Source of the DNA: Turritopsis dohrnii
Taxonomy: Eukaryota; Cnidaria; Hydrozoa; Anthoathecata; Oceaniidae
Assembly (NCBI GenBank): GCA_027922465.2
Contig: BQMF02000812.1
Span: forward strand, 1-64,000
DNA length: 64,000 nucleotides
Direction: 5' to 3'
Shown in pieces: positions 39,515 through 53,030 of the stretch (the first letter of the stretch is position 1; each line of letters starts with the position of its first letter). The translations under genes were made by a program, and so were the position numbers. The notes beneath the pieces were generated by a model. It saw only the letters and a list, made by a program, of their open reading frames with translations, was not told where the DNA came from and did not search any database.

Positions 39515-40958
39515 TTATAGCAATGTGAGGGTCGGTTGTGTGCGCGTGTATGTGATTTGTAAACAGTATCAATAGTATTAATACGAGGCATTATTCAGGT
39601 AAGAAGAACTTGTAGTATTTCTTGGTTTTCAATGATAGTGAAAGTCATGAAAGTCATTTGGGCTTTTCATTTTTAGAAATTAACAACAACAAAGAACAAC
39701 TAAGACATTGGAGTCTGTGTGATGCAATGAATGATCAGAGGAAATCAACATCTTTCTCAACTCGATTTTTACGTTGTTTTCAATGATGGTGGATGGTTCT
39801 CAAAACCTTCTAGAAAAATTAGACAAAATGAAAATTTGAAAGTTCGAAAGGAGATGACCGATCGTAAATTTTCAAGTTGTTCTTGGTGAACTGTCAATTC
39901 ATAGAAATACAGGTAAATAAGCTACCCGTAAGTTACTGGAAAAGGATCTTGAGTTTCAAGAATATTCCCAGTTAGCATCCGACGTCAACCTGACGTTGTA
40001 TTGCAGTTGCATTTTAGTGGTTTCATTGTCGCAACCATTATACGACCAAAATGAACGTCGGAACGACGGTCACTTTTAGTTGCGACTGAAAATGACCATA
40101 AATCAACCATATCAGAAACGATTGACTTCACGAATATTTTTTCAAGGCGCTTCATTATTATTAAGATTAAACATAACACAGTGAAGGAAATGCAATTACA
40201 ATGTCATTAGAACATCCAACGTTGTTTCAACGTCGAAACGACGTCGCAAAATTTTATTCATAATTTTCGCGCCAAGAACTTTATGCGCCTGCGTGATTCG
40301 AGTATTTTCGTGATAGGTGAACAGAGCGCGGGAACATTTGATTTATGTTTATGAGCGAAGGGAACGTATCAGTTTGCATGAATTTTCTTTGCTTTTGTTA
40401 ACTTAATATTTACAAACAGTTTCCAAGTCATCTGTTCGTTTATTGCTTGATGTAAGTAGAAATTTTTACCTATTATTTTATATGTTTGCGAGCTATCCCA
40501 CTTTCTTCACACCAAGAACTAGAATTACAGTCATTGCCTGCTGGCTCTTTTTTATGTTTTATGATGATCATATGTAGGGCATTTAAATCTCTGTTGCTAC
40601 ATATTTTTTGGTATTTTTTTCACAATCTTTTCTTAGAATGTATATCAACAAAAAGAACCTTGAAGAAAATTTTCAGGGCCCTTTTTCCATTTCACTCCCC
40701 TGTATTTTTTCGCTGAAAACCATTCTGCACAGCACAAGAAACATATCTAGTGAAAAACATGATATTTCATTCCAATTCAGTTCATATTTTGATAACCATT
40801 GTGACAACTAAATTTATGTCTCAGAAAGGAACTTTATTATAAAAACATAAGCATCTTCGCTCTTTTGAATTTGAAGCACTCTCCTTCTTGGAGACTTAAT
40901 GCTGTCTTTGTGAAAAGGAAATACTCCATTTTCAGGAAAGTTATATATAAGTCAGTTA

Positions 40959-42038
40959 ATGTCAGTTTGTTTTTTTGATCTAGTCTCTGTGTTAAAATGT
41001 CATCGAGAACATCGAATTGGAGACAGACAAAATAAAGAATTGTTGCTTTACTTGGAGAAATCAAGCCATGAGGATGAGAACGAAAATGATGTTGTTATCG
41101 AAGGAGAAAGTGAAAATTCCTTGTCTTCTGAGGATGAGTTCACATCCATGGATTTGTCCTTTGAATCAAGTGAAGATGCTGACCTAGGCCAGTGTCATGG
41201 TGAAGATGATCAAACGTTTAGCAAAAAATTGGCACATTGGGCAATCCACGAGAATATCTCTCACTCAGCTATGAATGGGTTGCTATCAATTTTAAGGGAG
41301 CATGGATGCAAAGAACTTCCTGTGGATGCCAGGACCCTGTTAAGAACCCCAAGTAAAGTTACAGTATCCAACAAATGTGGTGGGGATTACATATATCTTG
41401 GTATCAGGCAAGGGATTTTAAGACAATCTCCAAATATCACTGGGACAAAAATTCTATTGACAGTGAATATAGATGGCTTGCCATTATTCAAGAGCTCTGG
41501 TACCCAGGTATGGCCAATTCTAGGCAGGGTGAATGATGGAAAACCTTATGCCATTGCATTGTTTTGTGGCCAGCAAAAGCCAGATTCTGTGACGGATTTT
41601 TTGAAAGATTTTTTAGAGGAATACAGCCATTTGCTTATTAATGGAGTTGAGATAGATCATGACAAGAAAGAATTTCAACCCAAGTGTTTCACATGTGATG
41701 CACCAGCACGCCAATTTTTAAAATGTATTAAGGGACATACTGGATATAATTCATGTGAGCGATGTATGGTCAAAGGCGAAATTGTGGAAAGAACTATGAC
41801 ATTTAAAGATACAAGTTCTGAGCAGAGGAATGATTTGAACTTCAATTCCTTTAATTATACTTCACATCAACACTGTAGAAGTATTTTGTGTTCATATGAC
41901 ATACCATGTGTCACAGGCTTTGCTTTAATAATGAAAGGTGAATGTTTTTCGTTAGTGTTGTTTTCTTTCCTATGTGTGATATGTTTTCAATTTATGTTTG
42001 TAAGCATCCAGTGTTTTGTATCTCTTACTACAGATTGA
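40959..42038 (+). pseudogene. Tnp2-like (CACTA) transposase, catalytic core only
   Basis: An open frame of 359 codons. An acidic part (SSEDEFTSMDLSFESSEDAD) precedes HWAIHENISHSAMNGLLSIL. The core has LLTVNIDGLPLFKSS, QVWPILGRV, PYAIALFCGQQKPDSV, CDAPARQFLKCIKGHTGYNS and CERC. The D of NIDG, the CDAPA block and the paired cysteines match the animal Tnp2/CACTA family. It lacks the N-terminal zinc finger and ends soon after IPCVTGFALIMK, before the expected DYMHLVCLG-type and C-terminal parts. A donor at 41938 leads to the same stop. Probably defective. Confidence 0.75.
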
Positions 42039-43562
42039 AAAATGCTAGCAAGGCTGTAGCTCAAAAGAGAAAATCAACAGATGATCCGAGTGGTAGGGGA
42101 CTAGTACTAGTGTATATAGTTACTTGGTTTTGAGTAGTTCATAAATAAAGTAGTTAAAAAAAGAAAGTTTAATAGTTTACAAACATGATCTTTAGATGTT
42201 TTTTGTAGTATTTTCTTATGGAGTTCTCAGTAAAATATGTGAATACATGTCAACTCAAGCATGTCAACTATTGTCAATATTATAGAAATTCCAACTACAG
42301 AAGAGTATTCACCAATGCCACCTAAAATAGACTCAGCAGCTGCTGTTAATAATCAATTTCCCATGTCAACAGCAAGTATGGTTCCTTATCAACCTTAGCC
42401 TCTGCATGAATTTCGAAATACTTCAATTTGACATATATTTTTATTTTTGACACCAATATACGGTTGACTGTTTTCAGGATTCCAAAAGACTGTAATGAAG
42501 TTCCTGGCAGATATTGCCCATAACCAAAAGATATTGATGCAAAAAATTACAAGTCAAGAAGCCCAAGAAACTGTAGTTGTTGGTGATAAGACAGAGAAAA
42601 TTGTCAAGGAGCCTCTCCAGACAATGGCTGAATTTGATCAGCTTAATAACATCCTGGAAGATGATTTAAAATTCAAACAGATGGTATGTTTATGAGTTAC
42701 AAGCAGTGCTAAATAAATTATAAGTTGCATGACTTAATAATTTCAACTTTTGTAGGTAAAGGAGATGAGTCGCCTCGGAGGAACGAATGAAAAGAACCAT
42801 GTGAGGCAGATATTGAACAGGTGGGTTGACTTTTTTCACAGTTTATTCTATCAATCTTTTATAGCAACAGTTGTCATTTTTACCGAGCATAACTTTATAA
42901 CACAATAATGTGTTTTTTCTCACTAATCTCATAACTTTTAAGCGCAGATTTATCCGATTTACAATTTGATTGCATCCAGACATTTCTGCAGAAAACTCGT
43001 TTTAAAATTTATTTACAGAAAGACAGCAATCTTGAAATTTCACTAGAAAATAAACGAAAATTTCATACTTGAAAAATGTATTCTTTACTCGACTTCTTAT
43101 TCTTTACTCTTCTTTTGAAGTAAACCAGACATTCCATTAAGTTGTATGAAAATATCGTTCGAATTCGAATTTAATTCGAGGAACCTGATTGAAAAAAAAG
43201 CGTTTGCGGAAACGAGAATTTACCGGGTAGTCATCGGTAAGGATTGAATATTCAATGGAAGGAAAGAGTGTTTTTAGGGGCCAGGGTGATTTTTTTTATT
43301 TTCCATATGATCAGAAAAGTAAATTTAGTGACAATTACATAAAAGCTAGGACCTCGTCATAATCGTCTCGTTTCGCTTTGCCGGGATAGAAAGTTCCGTA
43401 TGATTAGCCGGTATGATTCTGGAAAGGCTTTTGCTTAGATAAGAAACGTTTGAAATTCATAAATAAAGTTTCTTTCTTAGATGCTGTAATGAAAAAGCAC
43501 GGCAATGCTACAGAGCTTATGGTGCGGAATATCATAGGCAACTGTTTGAAATACGTTCCTGA
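42034..43562 (+). CDS. DUF4806-like exons inside the nested element
   Basis: Exons 42034-42092, 42286-42375, 42478-42683, 42756-42820 and 43481-43562 join in phase. Segments: KNASKAVAQKRKSTDDPSG (basic), IPTTEEYSPMPPKIDSAAAV, KFLADIAHNQKILMQKITSQ, FDQLNNILEDDLKF, VKEMSRLGGTNEKNHVRQIL, and CCNEKARQCYRAYG before the stop. The GG-x-N-x4-VRQIL pattern is that of DUF4806, seen in many cnidarian and insect element proteins. The first exon was not found; the frame does not continue from the transposase. It may be a captured gene or a second element protein. Confidence 0.55.
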
Positions 43563-43799
43563 CCGCGTCGGTGCTGGTGGAAGATGTCAAGTAACATCGC
43601 ATGCGCATGACGAAACGAATTTGGACGGATCTCCCCTACCTAAAAGGAGATTCGTCACACCAACCCTTTCAGACAGTGAAAGTGAACACTAAATTTGTAT
43701 TAACGAATATGATACATGTTTGAATAAATTATGTTTAACAAAAAACTGTTTTCATTTATGACCATAAAAGCTCACGTGGATTCATATTTGACAAAATGA

Positions 43800-44052
43800 C
43801 TCATAGGTCGGTTTTGGTCGTTATATAGTTGTCATACCGACGTTGATTTTGGTTGTAACACGGTCATCTAACGTTGTTTCAACGTCATTTCGACGTCGGG
43901 ATTCGTCGTTTTATCGTCATTTTCCGACGTTGTTTCGACGTCGCAATCCGACGTTGTTTCGATGTTTCCATTTCAACTATTAAACGACCGTCATCCAACG
44001 TTGGAAAGCGACGTCAGACCGACGTTAATCCAACGTCATTTTGCTTACTGGG
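43800..44052. repeat. Right subterminal GACGT array of the nested element
   Basis: At least eight copies of AACGTTG/CGACGT-type motifs (for example CAACGTCATTTCGACGTCGG) run up to the terminal TTACTGGG. Confidence 0.7.
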
Positions 44053-47000
44053 TTACATTCTGTCAAGTGCTTTTTCTCGTTACGCGTTTTCTTTTTATAA
44101 GACTGCATTGTTATGAATATTAAGTAAGTAAGCAAGTTTTTCTTCCATACTTGACTTCTTATTTAAGGAAATTGTTTTGAAAGGAAAACTTTATTTAAAT
44201 TTTGTGTTGTTACTAAGTTTCTTGTAAAAAAACGTTTACTCTTTTTCTGGCATGTTTCTCGTCATAATTTTCGAATGTTCAGTGTTCTTTTCTATGCGAT
44301 CTGGGATTTCGAATTCTAAAAATAATTCTTCAAAGAGTCAACACTTTAATTTGTTAAAAGTTTTTGTTTACATCGAAAAAAAATTCCAGATCTTTAACAA
44401 ATTCTCTTATCCGAAAATTCAATTTACTTCAAAAATGCAATGTAGCTATCTGTAGCGAGACAAATCACTCAATGATTTAATAATTTCACATGCAGAACGT
44501 TATTGGATTTCTGCGAAAGCAAGAAATACCTTAAAACCGGCTCTGTTCTTCTTCTTCTTACTGTCCAAACCTAGCGGTTTTTTGAAATCTCGTGCGAATG
44601 TTTACACGAAATCAAAGTCACGCATTTCAGTCGAAGAAATTCACAACAAAGAACCAACCAAAAGGATCCCAAAGGATCTTTAGTCAGTATAATTAAAGAA
44701 GATGCACGTTTCCAAAACTGAAAATGAAGAATAAAATCTCGAGCAGTAATTTATTATTATCTTGTAATGATTCAATGGTGACTTTTCGTATCGTTTTGTA
44801 AACAGAGAATGAAAAAGGTATATTATGCTTTTTTTGTTTTTGAAATGTCTGGGATTTTATCTGAAAAAAGTTCATTGTTTGTTTCATGTGTGGGCTGTAA
44901 TGCTTTTTAAGCTCGGGATACGTACAGCTCAGCTTAAGTTCCACCTCCAAATGTCTGTCTAGTCAGCATCACTTTAGCTATTTTAAGGTTATTTGCTTTG
45001 TATAATGCTTTGAAATGCAGTGTTGTTTTTTGTTGGTGATCAGTGTAGTTTTTAGGTTACCAATGTCTCTAAGTATGAACAGTCTTACTAATTTTAATAA
45101 ATATATAATTCGAAACACTTCACATTCTGTATATAAAAAAAAATTTTAACTTTCAGTTATATAGATGAGTTTCTGATGTTAATTACCAGTTAAAGATCTG
45201 TTTAAACTAAAAATTTAATAAACTTCACAAAAATAGATTTCGAGTGCTAATGAGTATTATTTTTAATAATTTTTTTTGTCTTAAAAACGCCTCCTGAGAA
45301 CCGGTTTAACCGACAGTGTGCAGAGAGCATCTAATTGCCAACCAAGATGCGTGCACATATTGGTAGGAAATTGACTCGATCTATTAAGCATTTATGTCGA
45401 AACTCACAGCAATTATCGAGCAAAAATCACTAATGTTTATAAACGTCACGTCACTTAGAAACTTATCTATATATATGTATATAATATTTGGATCATGTAT
45501 TTTTCATGATCAAAATTTTTGTTTACTTTTTTGTTTGTGATACACTTTACATTTTTCTGTGCCTCCAAAATAAAGTAAATATTTTCTTTCGGATGCAAAT
45601 AAATTTAATGGTGGAATATACAGTTTAAATTAAGTGTCAATTAAGCTTTCATGAAGCTCTGAGGAGTACGTACACTTATAATAATATAATAATTCTTCTG
45701 TAGTGTGATTGTTCTTTTCTAACTAAAAAGCTGTACAAAGTCAAAAAGCTATGTGTTTGTATTAGGGAAAAATGTCTCAATGTTTAAGCCTTTCTAGATA
45801 CAAAAGATTTTTGTTTGTTTCCTGCTGTATACTTTTTAAGCTCTGTTTCTTCCTTAGCTCCAATGTTAAGTGGTTGTCTACTCTGCACCACTCTTGATTG
45901 ATGATTTTCTAGCTATATTATACTGCCAATGCCCCTAATTACGAATGATCTTCCTAATCACACAAATTGAAATGTTCTGTGTATAAATTCAAAATACTTT
46001 ATACAATTAGTAACACTACAAAATTTTTGGTATAAATTTATAGAGCATATACTTTTAACGATCAAGATTTTTGATTACGTATTTGCAGCATTGGGAATTC
46101 TGTTTGTATGTATATAATTAAGAAGATTGGAAGTACATATCATATCAAGTTTTAACATGATGTTATGCTGTAAAGATCATTCAACCTTTTTTTCGAATTT
46201 CTTAAAGAATTTTTATAAACTTTCTTCTATTTTGTTAGATTAAATTAGGTCATGTTCGGTTGATCGTTATGTCACACTTTTCTTTTATATGTAATTTGTG
46301 TATTGTTTATGTAATTATATATATATAAGAGTACTTTTTACATTTTTCACTCTCATTCAAACATTCAAAAGAGTCAACATATAATTTCAAATCATTTATT
46401 CATGAAAATTTTCACTGGTAGCACATTTTTGGCCAGCTGTTTGAACACATTTAACTTTAAAATTTCAATAACAAAACTCATTTTACTTTGTGTGTTACAA
46501 TTCCCACCTGCTGTATGCAGTCTACACTGAGCAGCAGTCAATGTTGTACTGTATTGTATTGTATTGTTCAATCATTCAAAATCATTCAAGTTTCAAGAAT
46601 GTTATTGTTAGTCTTCCATCTTTCATACTTCAGCTGATTTTGCAGAAATCTTTCTGCCCGTAAGGGCATCTTGTTGTGAGTTACGTACACGATTAGAAGA
46701 GTTTCAAGAACCTCTGATTAGGAATAACTACTATACCTATATGCTCTTTGTTACTTATCTTTCTTTTTTAGGTTGGATTAGCGATAAGAAAGAATTTTAA
46801 ATGGACTCGAAATACTTGAAAAAACAATTTTACTCGAAATACTTGAAATGACTTTTTTCTTCATTAGTCCCTACGTCGTAATCATTTACCCTAGATCCTA
46901 AGAATAACATGTGGACCTATCACTCTTTAAGGTTAAGGATGTTTCAGTTTGCAGGTGTTTCACTATCGCTCGACTATATCGGCCAGTGTATATACTTACG

Positions 47001-48087
47001 TATATCGTTGATCGGGTGTTAATTTTCTTTTCTCCCCAGTTTTCTCATTTGGAAAGAGCAGTTTTGGCCCAGTGGCTACTTTCGTGTAAAAACCTCGTGA
47101 GTTCATTAGATAGCGATTCCTTTCACTTTTCGCGATAAGTTCTTCCCTTGAATTACAAAGACTATTCAACAGAAAATAAAAGCTTCTGCTAAAAAACAAT
47201 ACATTTGCGCAAGTCAGAAAACAAAAAGCAATTGTGGACAGTTCATATCATTTGGGGTGTCGCTACGACAACTGAGCACATCTAATAATTGCAAATGTGA
47301 TGAAATGATAATGAGATAGCCAAAAATTTTACGAATTGCAAATATGCAATGCCCTAATAATGAAAACGAATAAATTTTTGACATTGACACAAAGTATTTA
47401 TTTGTGTATTCACTGTAATGTACCCCCGGTTTACATTCCACGGATAAGTCATGTGATTCCGCGTACGATTTACAAACATTTTAGGCGCGAATTTATAATT
47501 TTCTGCATTTTCGTTCAAGAAAATAAAAGGAAAAAATGTTTTAAGACTATGTTCCCGCCGATCTTGTACTAAAGGTAGAAAACCTGACTTCAAGTTGATA
47601 AAAACCAGGTACATATCACTTCATATCAATTCGAATGTCAACAGTTAAGTTATCAAAATATTTTATCACCCTCCATCCTACCACTTCTTGAAACCAACTT
47701 TAATACACAAGAATACCCATGGCAGTGAAAACGAAACATTTAAAAACACTTGCTTTTGATTTTACGAAGGAGGCTGAAAATGAGATGGTTGATATCAACT
47801 TCATAGGCACCTATTATGTTTTCACTGAAAATAGGAGCTTTATGCGTGTAAATATTCTATGACGGAGAGTTGTTAAATAAAAAAATATCTTCCAGTCACA
47901 TACAGTTCCCTGTCAATTATATAAAATGGGCAGGTTGAAAATTCAAAAATTAAAGAAATAATTACTCTCACTGTTGATCTAATCTGTTTTATCCAAATCC
48001 TGACAAGATAATAGCAAAGTTACAGAAATATCCATCAAAATTTTCGTAAAATAAAATATATATACAACTATTTCCTCTTAACAGCTT
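44053..48087. other. Non-coding interior of the large insertion
   Basis: 4 kb of AT-rich sequence with only short frames. Small tracts: TATATATG near 45470, an ATATATAT run near 46318 and a TGTATTGTAT repeat near 46552. No exon was recognised. Confidence 0.5.
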
Positions 48088-49425
48088 ATGGATCATTCAG
48101 CAAAACAGAAACGAAAACGAAAGTATTGTCCACACTGTTCAGGATATGTCAGTTCATCTACCTTTTATGAGCACAAGGAAAAATATTTTTATGATGGCCA
48201 TTACAAGACAATTGATGAAGACACTGGTAAACGTTTGGATCCATATAACAATTTACAAGGTATAAGGAATCCAATAGTATTTAGTATTATAGTATTATTT
48301 GCAGGTCACATCTATGAATGTTATAAAAGAATGAAAGCTGATGAGTGGAAAAACTGGATATTGATCTATTCAATGTACAGTTTACATGACGTGTTACCAA
48401 GCAGACATTATAACATCTGGTCACTGTTTGTTTCAGCATGTAGTTTGTTGGTGAAGAAGACAATTTCAGTGCAGGAGGTGGAACAAGCCCATGTTTTGTT
48501 AAAGATGTTCTGCAACCTTTACCAAAATCAAATGGGAAAACGTTTTTGCACTCCAAACATGCATTTACACCTTCATTTGCGAGAGTGCTTGCTTGATTAT
48601 GGCCCAGTCCATGCTTTTTGGTGCTTTAGCTGGGAACGTTTCAATGGTATCCTTGGTTCACACCATACTAACAACCATAATGTTGGATTCCAGTTCATGA
48701 GAAAAGTTGTCACAACGTTTCACGTGCAACAGTATTTAAAAAACAACAACCTGTTATCATTCATTAAAGTCAAAACACCACAGACACTTGATTTAACTGA
48801 AACTTCATCAATTTCAAGATGGTTACGTTATCTGCCAGAGATAACAGGAGATGTTTTCAAAGTATCTGGATATGAGTCCAACACTACCGTAGTTGATGGT
48901 TTAGTAAACATTTCTGAATGTGATTATGAATATTTGTCCATTTTATTTCAAAAGCTTTTTGAAAACAGTAACTTCGTTCGTGTATCAAAGGTTGTACGAA
49001 ACATCAAGAAAATGAATTTGGTTGGTCAATTGCTGTGTCCTCTGGAGATGAATAATGGTTATCAACGGAGGTGTTGTGTTATTGGTAGATGGCTTGGACC
49101 AAATGTGGATCTCCATTCTCACGAGTATCGACCTGGAATAGTAAAAAATGTGTATGAACTGAAAATCATACTTCAGACAGAGATCATAACTATGTATGTG
49201 GCCAGAATGAATTGGTTGCAACGCCACGTCAAACAATTTTTTTTTGGACAAAGTAATGCTATACAAATCTGGAATACAGAATATGAAAATCATACAGCAG
49301 CAACTTTCATTCCTGTCCAACTCACTGCCAATCATTTTACCTTTGTGCAGAAATTTATCAGATTCAACAAACTGGAAGCTGATAATGTGAATATTATCAT
49401 ACCTATTCCTTCTAAATCGTTGTGA
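48088..49425 (+). CDS. CACTA-type transposase copy lacking the catalytic core
   Basis: Exon 1 (48088-48259): MDHSAKQKRKRKYCPHCSGY, a basic start with a CxxC...H zinc-finger-like motif (STFYEHKEKYF). A 45-bp in-frame intron-like segment (GTATAAGG to TTTGCAG, 48260-48304) follows; reading through it is also open. Exon 2: HIYECYKRMKADEWKNWI, LVKKTISVQEVEQAHVLL, then NMHLHLHLRECLLDYGPVHA and ERFNGILGSHHTNNHNVGF, the C-terminal (DUF4218-like) part of CACTA transposases. The Tnp2 core expected between them is missing. The two halves are joined in one open frame of 445 codons, so it could make a stable dominant-negative or repurposed protein. Confidence 0.75.
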   Translation: MDHSAKQKRKRKYCPHCSGYVSSSTFYEHKEKYFYDGHYKTIDEDTGKRLDPYNNLQGIRNPIVFSIIVLFAGHIYECYKRMKADEWKNWILIYSMYSLHDVLPSRHYNIWSLFVSACSLLVKKTISVQEVEQAHVLLKMFCNLYQNQMGKRFCTPNMHLHLHLRECLLDYGPVHAFWCFSWERFNGILGSHHTNNHNVGFQFMRKVVTTFHVQQYLKNNNLLSFIKVKTPQTLDLTETSSISRWLRYLPEITGDVFKVSGYESNTTVVDGLVNISECDYEYLSILFQKLFENSNFVRVSKVVRNIKKMNLVGQLLCPLEMNNGYQRRCCVIGRWLGPNVDLHSHEYRPGIVKNVYELKIILQTEIITMYVARMNWLQRHVKQFFFGQSNAIQIWNTEYENHTAATFIPVQLTANHFTFVQKFIRFNKLEADNVNIIIPIPSKSL

Positions 49426-52400
49426 ATTAACTTCAACCATTGACAGAAATGTTGTTAGATGCTCAACCACAACTTTCTGTATATTCTTTAGTAAACAGTG
49501 TCTCAAAAATGTTTTCTAGGAAACTTTCCATTTGGCAATTTTTCAGTCTTTCTTATGTGAAGTAGTATATAGATTAATGGCATGTCTATCGTGAAAGTCT
49601 ACAAAATCTATTGCCGGTAAATTAGGTATTTTAAAACATTTGTAAACTGTCTATCTAAGAAAATTATATGGGAAACATGATCATTTTCTGTTTTTCCTGA
49701 CAGTATGCAAAAAAGCAGTCTAGCGTTTTTATCAGTCAAGGTTGTTTTTTACATAGACGGGCGGGTAGTGACATTGACAAAATTGAGAAAAACGGAAGTG
49801 CATTCTTAACACATAACATTGGTTCAAAATGGACGAAACAGAAGCACACTTGATTTGCTAGTTTTAACACCTGAAATTCATTGCTTTGAAAGTTTGTTCT
49901 GTCTAATACCTTTTTTATATACAGGCAGAATGAATGTCCAAAGAATCAAGAATGCAAACGACAGTCATAATGGCTGATTCAGACCGTTATTCTAACAACT
50001 GAAAACTCTTTAAATGCAACTTTATTAGCCTTTATAGAATGATGAAGTTTTTTGAGACCTCATTGTGCATATTTAGAATAAACATAAGCCACATAATTGT
50101 GGCTGAGCAGAACTTATTTGACGTTTATAAAAAAGGTATCAATAAGGAAAAGATCAATTTTTGCAAACTTTGCACTTTTTGTAATTTTTCAGTGTCATCA
50201 GCTGTCTATCTAATATAACGTTATTTATATTTGTTATAATGTTATTATATCATATATATATATATTATATAAATGTAGTAAGAAAGAGTTTAGGCGCCAA
50301 AACTCTAGACAATATAAATTAAAGAGGTGGATGAATAAGACACAAACAAGGCAACCTCTGCCGGAAATTTTAAATGAATATACCGAATATACCGAATTTC
50401 AAAACAATTTTTACATCGATGGAAAGCCATTTTCAAGTTCTTTTGATTGGGTAGTATATTTTTGTGAAAAATGAAAAAGTGGTTTTTGAAAAAATAAGGA
50501 AAATGTCTGATGTGTGATGTGTTTGGATTATTTGATAAAGATATGTAATATATTGAAAATTTGTTCAATAAAAAAGAGACAGTAAATAGCACAAAATTTT
50601 CTTAAATCAAAATTTGATTGAATCTCATTGAAATAATAGTGGCAGTAATAGAGAGCATGGCAAACTCTCCCTTGCGGTAGTGATGTTGAGTTTTGATTAA
50701 TTACGTTATTGGACAGTGATTACCACATATTTATATGCTCTGTCAAGAGACAGTGAATACCACGAAATTCTATTAAGTAACGATCAGCTGGGAATTAAGG
50801 CACAGATTTTCTGGATTGTTTTAGTTTTTCATTTCTAGTAATTTCTCTATTATAAGATTTACTTTTCTTGTAAATTTTCACACTATTGAAAAAGACACCT
50901 AAGTGCCGAAAAATCTAGTTATATATAATGTTGTATTTCTAAGTTTTATATATATGTTATTCATACACCAACTTTTAAGGCTTTCAAGTTTTAATAAAGT
51001 TCCTCAATTCATTCTGAGTGTTATTGCACCATATTTAAAATTAATTGTTTTCCTTAGGTGGGCAAACTTTTGTCATTTCACTGAATTTTGCCCTATAACT
51101 TGCCATTTGTGAGAGCTTTGCCTTTTTGTATGACTTTGTTTTGCATTTTTATTCAGTACAGAGTAAAGAAACTGTTATGCGTATAAAAGCAGTTTCTAAC
51201 CAAAATAGAAGAACTTTGCCAATAAAAAAATATTTTTTTCTCACCTAATGCGAAACAAAATGTAAACATCAAATTAAATAAAAGAACTAAACATGACACA
51301 ATAACTCCTAAATGATCTATGTAGGTTGAGCACTTCAATTTAAGTTGACTATCTTTATTTACTTTATGCAGAAATAGGCAGAAAAGTTCCTGTGCATCTC
51401 TTATATAATTTCCCGTTGACAACTAAAACTTCCCTGACAGATTCTTCATGTCCTCTTCATGTCCTCTTAGTACTTGTCGATTCATATCAAAACAGTATTT
51501 ATCAAAGCAAATTCATTTGCATATACATAAAATTCAAACATTGTGTGTGTGTCTTGTATGATAAAAGTAGCTGAATCCAAAATAAAAAAAATATTATATT
51601 TATGCTATTATTTGAATGAAGAACTTTTCTTTCTTATCTGAACAAGCAAATACAATTTAACAGACATTATTTACACAGATAAGTATGAATTAAACTAAGG
51701 AACAAGGTTCGCTTCTCATTTCCCCCAAATAACTAATAATCATAAGAAATCAAAATTTTTACTAATACAAATAGTACATAGCATTTCAAATTATGGCCGA
51801 AGAGTTTTTTTCAAGAAATACAAAAAAATGCGTTCACACTCATTGTTTATTATGTGATAAAAATGACTTTCGTAAATCCAAAATGGAAAAGAACAACAGA
51901 TTTTCGTAGTGAAAATACACATCCATAACCAAACCACTACATAGCTGAAAATACGTTTGTGTTCTGACTTGATTTAATTTACCGACTGTCTGTCATGTTG
52001 GATTGTGTTTTGATTTAACGTTCGTTGTTCGTAAGAAAAAAAATTGTCAGTATTGTATATATATTACATATTGAAAAATAAAATATGATATGCAGCATCA
52101 AAACAGTATACATGACCATAGACTTCATTCATAGTAAACTATTTTTCTGTTGTTGGATTAAACAATTATCCAAGTACACTCGACCAGATTCTTTCAAGTT
52201 ATTATTGTGTCTCCAATCATCTCTGTGTATTAAAATATTATACGTAAATGGTTTTCTGAACTTTAAATTGCATATACAACATCACATATTTATATACTTG
52301 CTGTTTTTGAATTAACATAACTGGTTGAACTGGTGGTTGTTCTCCACGCGAAAAGGGTTTCCTTTATATATGCTATACATCATCATCGTGCTTGCTTTCT

Positions 52401-53030
52401 CAGTTCAGTTGGGCTACATTACATCACGATCATACTAAATAAATCTTCAGCCTGGTTATTCAGAATGAATTTTCACCTTTGCACTGGAATCACAGCTTCA
52501 ACGGTTTGTTGTTCCAAGCATTTAATTTACCAATATCATCATCATAACACATATATACACAAAACAAACACATAATACCAATGTGTTTTTTTGTTTTGTT
52601 TTTTACACGTACATTCAAAAGTCTTTACAACTTTCTAAGAAATAAAACGATTTATTTCCATCATTTATTTTCATCTACTGAATCATGTAAGCTAGCAAAA
52701 AACATCTTCAAAATCTCATCTGCACTGACACTGACTGAACTGAAAAGATGGCATACTACTTTACTGAAGACTAGCCTCTAATCTTATCTACCTTGGCTAG
52801 GCCAGAGTTCAATACTGAACTGCGGCTATAAAAGTGAACGAAAAGAAGGAGAAGGAGAAGGAAATGCCGGTTTTAACATATATTTCGCCCTACGGGGAAA
52901 TATATAAAAATCATAATAATGAACGAAAAGCAACTTTTGTTGCTATATCTACATTTCGTTGTCTTATAATTACACAAAAATATGTTTTCTACTTCAATAA
53001 CGGTAAATGAATCGATGACGTCATGTTCAC
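49426..53030. other. Non-coding right interior of the large insertion
   Basis: 3.6 kb, AT-rich, only short frames. A TATATATATA tract lies near 50258-50270 and a GAGAAGGAGAAGGA tract near 52846. No exon or hairpin of note. Confidence 0.5.

Larger units (their letters stand above)
39967..44052. mobile_element. Nested 4.1-kb CACTA-like element
   Basis: Ends CCCAGTTAGCATCCGACGTC (left) and TTTTGCTTACTGGG (right); CCCAGT-N-AGCA is inverted. GACGTTG/CAACGTC arrays lie inside each end (39980-40250; 43800-44045). TT on both sides could be a 2-bp target duplication. It carries a Tnp2-like core gene and a DUF4806-like gene, both plus strand. Its ends match the larger insertion, so both belong to one family. 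Confidence 0.75.

Noticed and set aside
43450..43692. 80-codon frame as the end of the DUF4806-like gene
   Set aside because: Phase from the preceding exon selects a different frame, ending at 43562 with CCNEKARQCYRAYG.
48287..49506. Minus-strand frames of 89 and 173 codons
   Set aside because: Antisense shadows of the transposase C-terminal exon.
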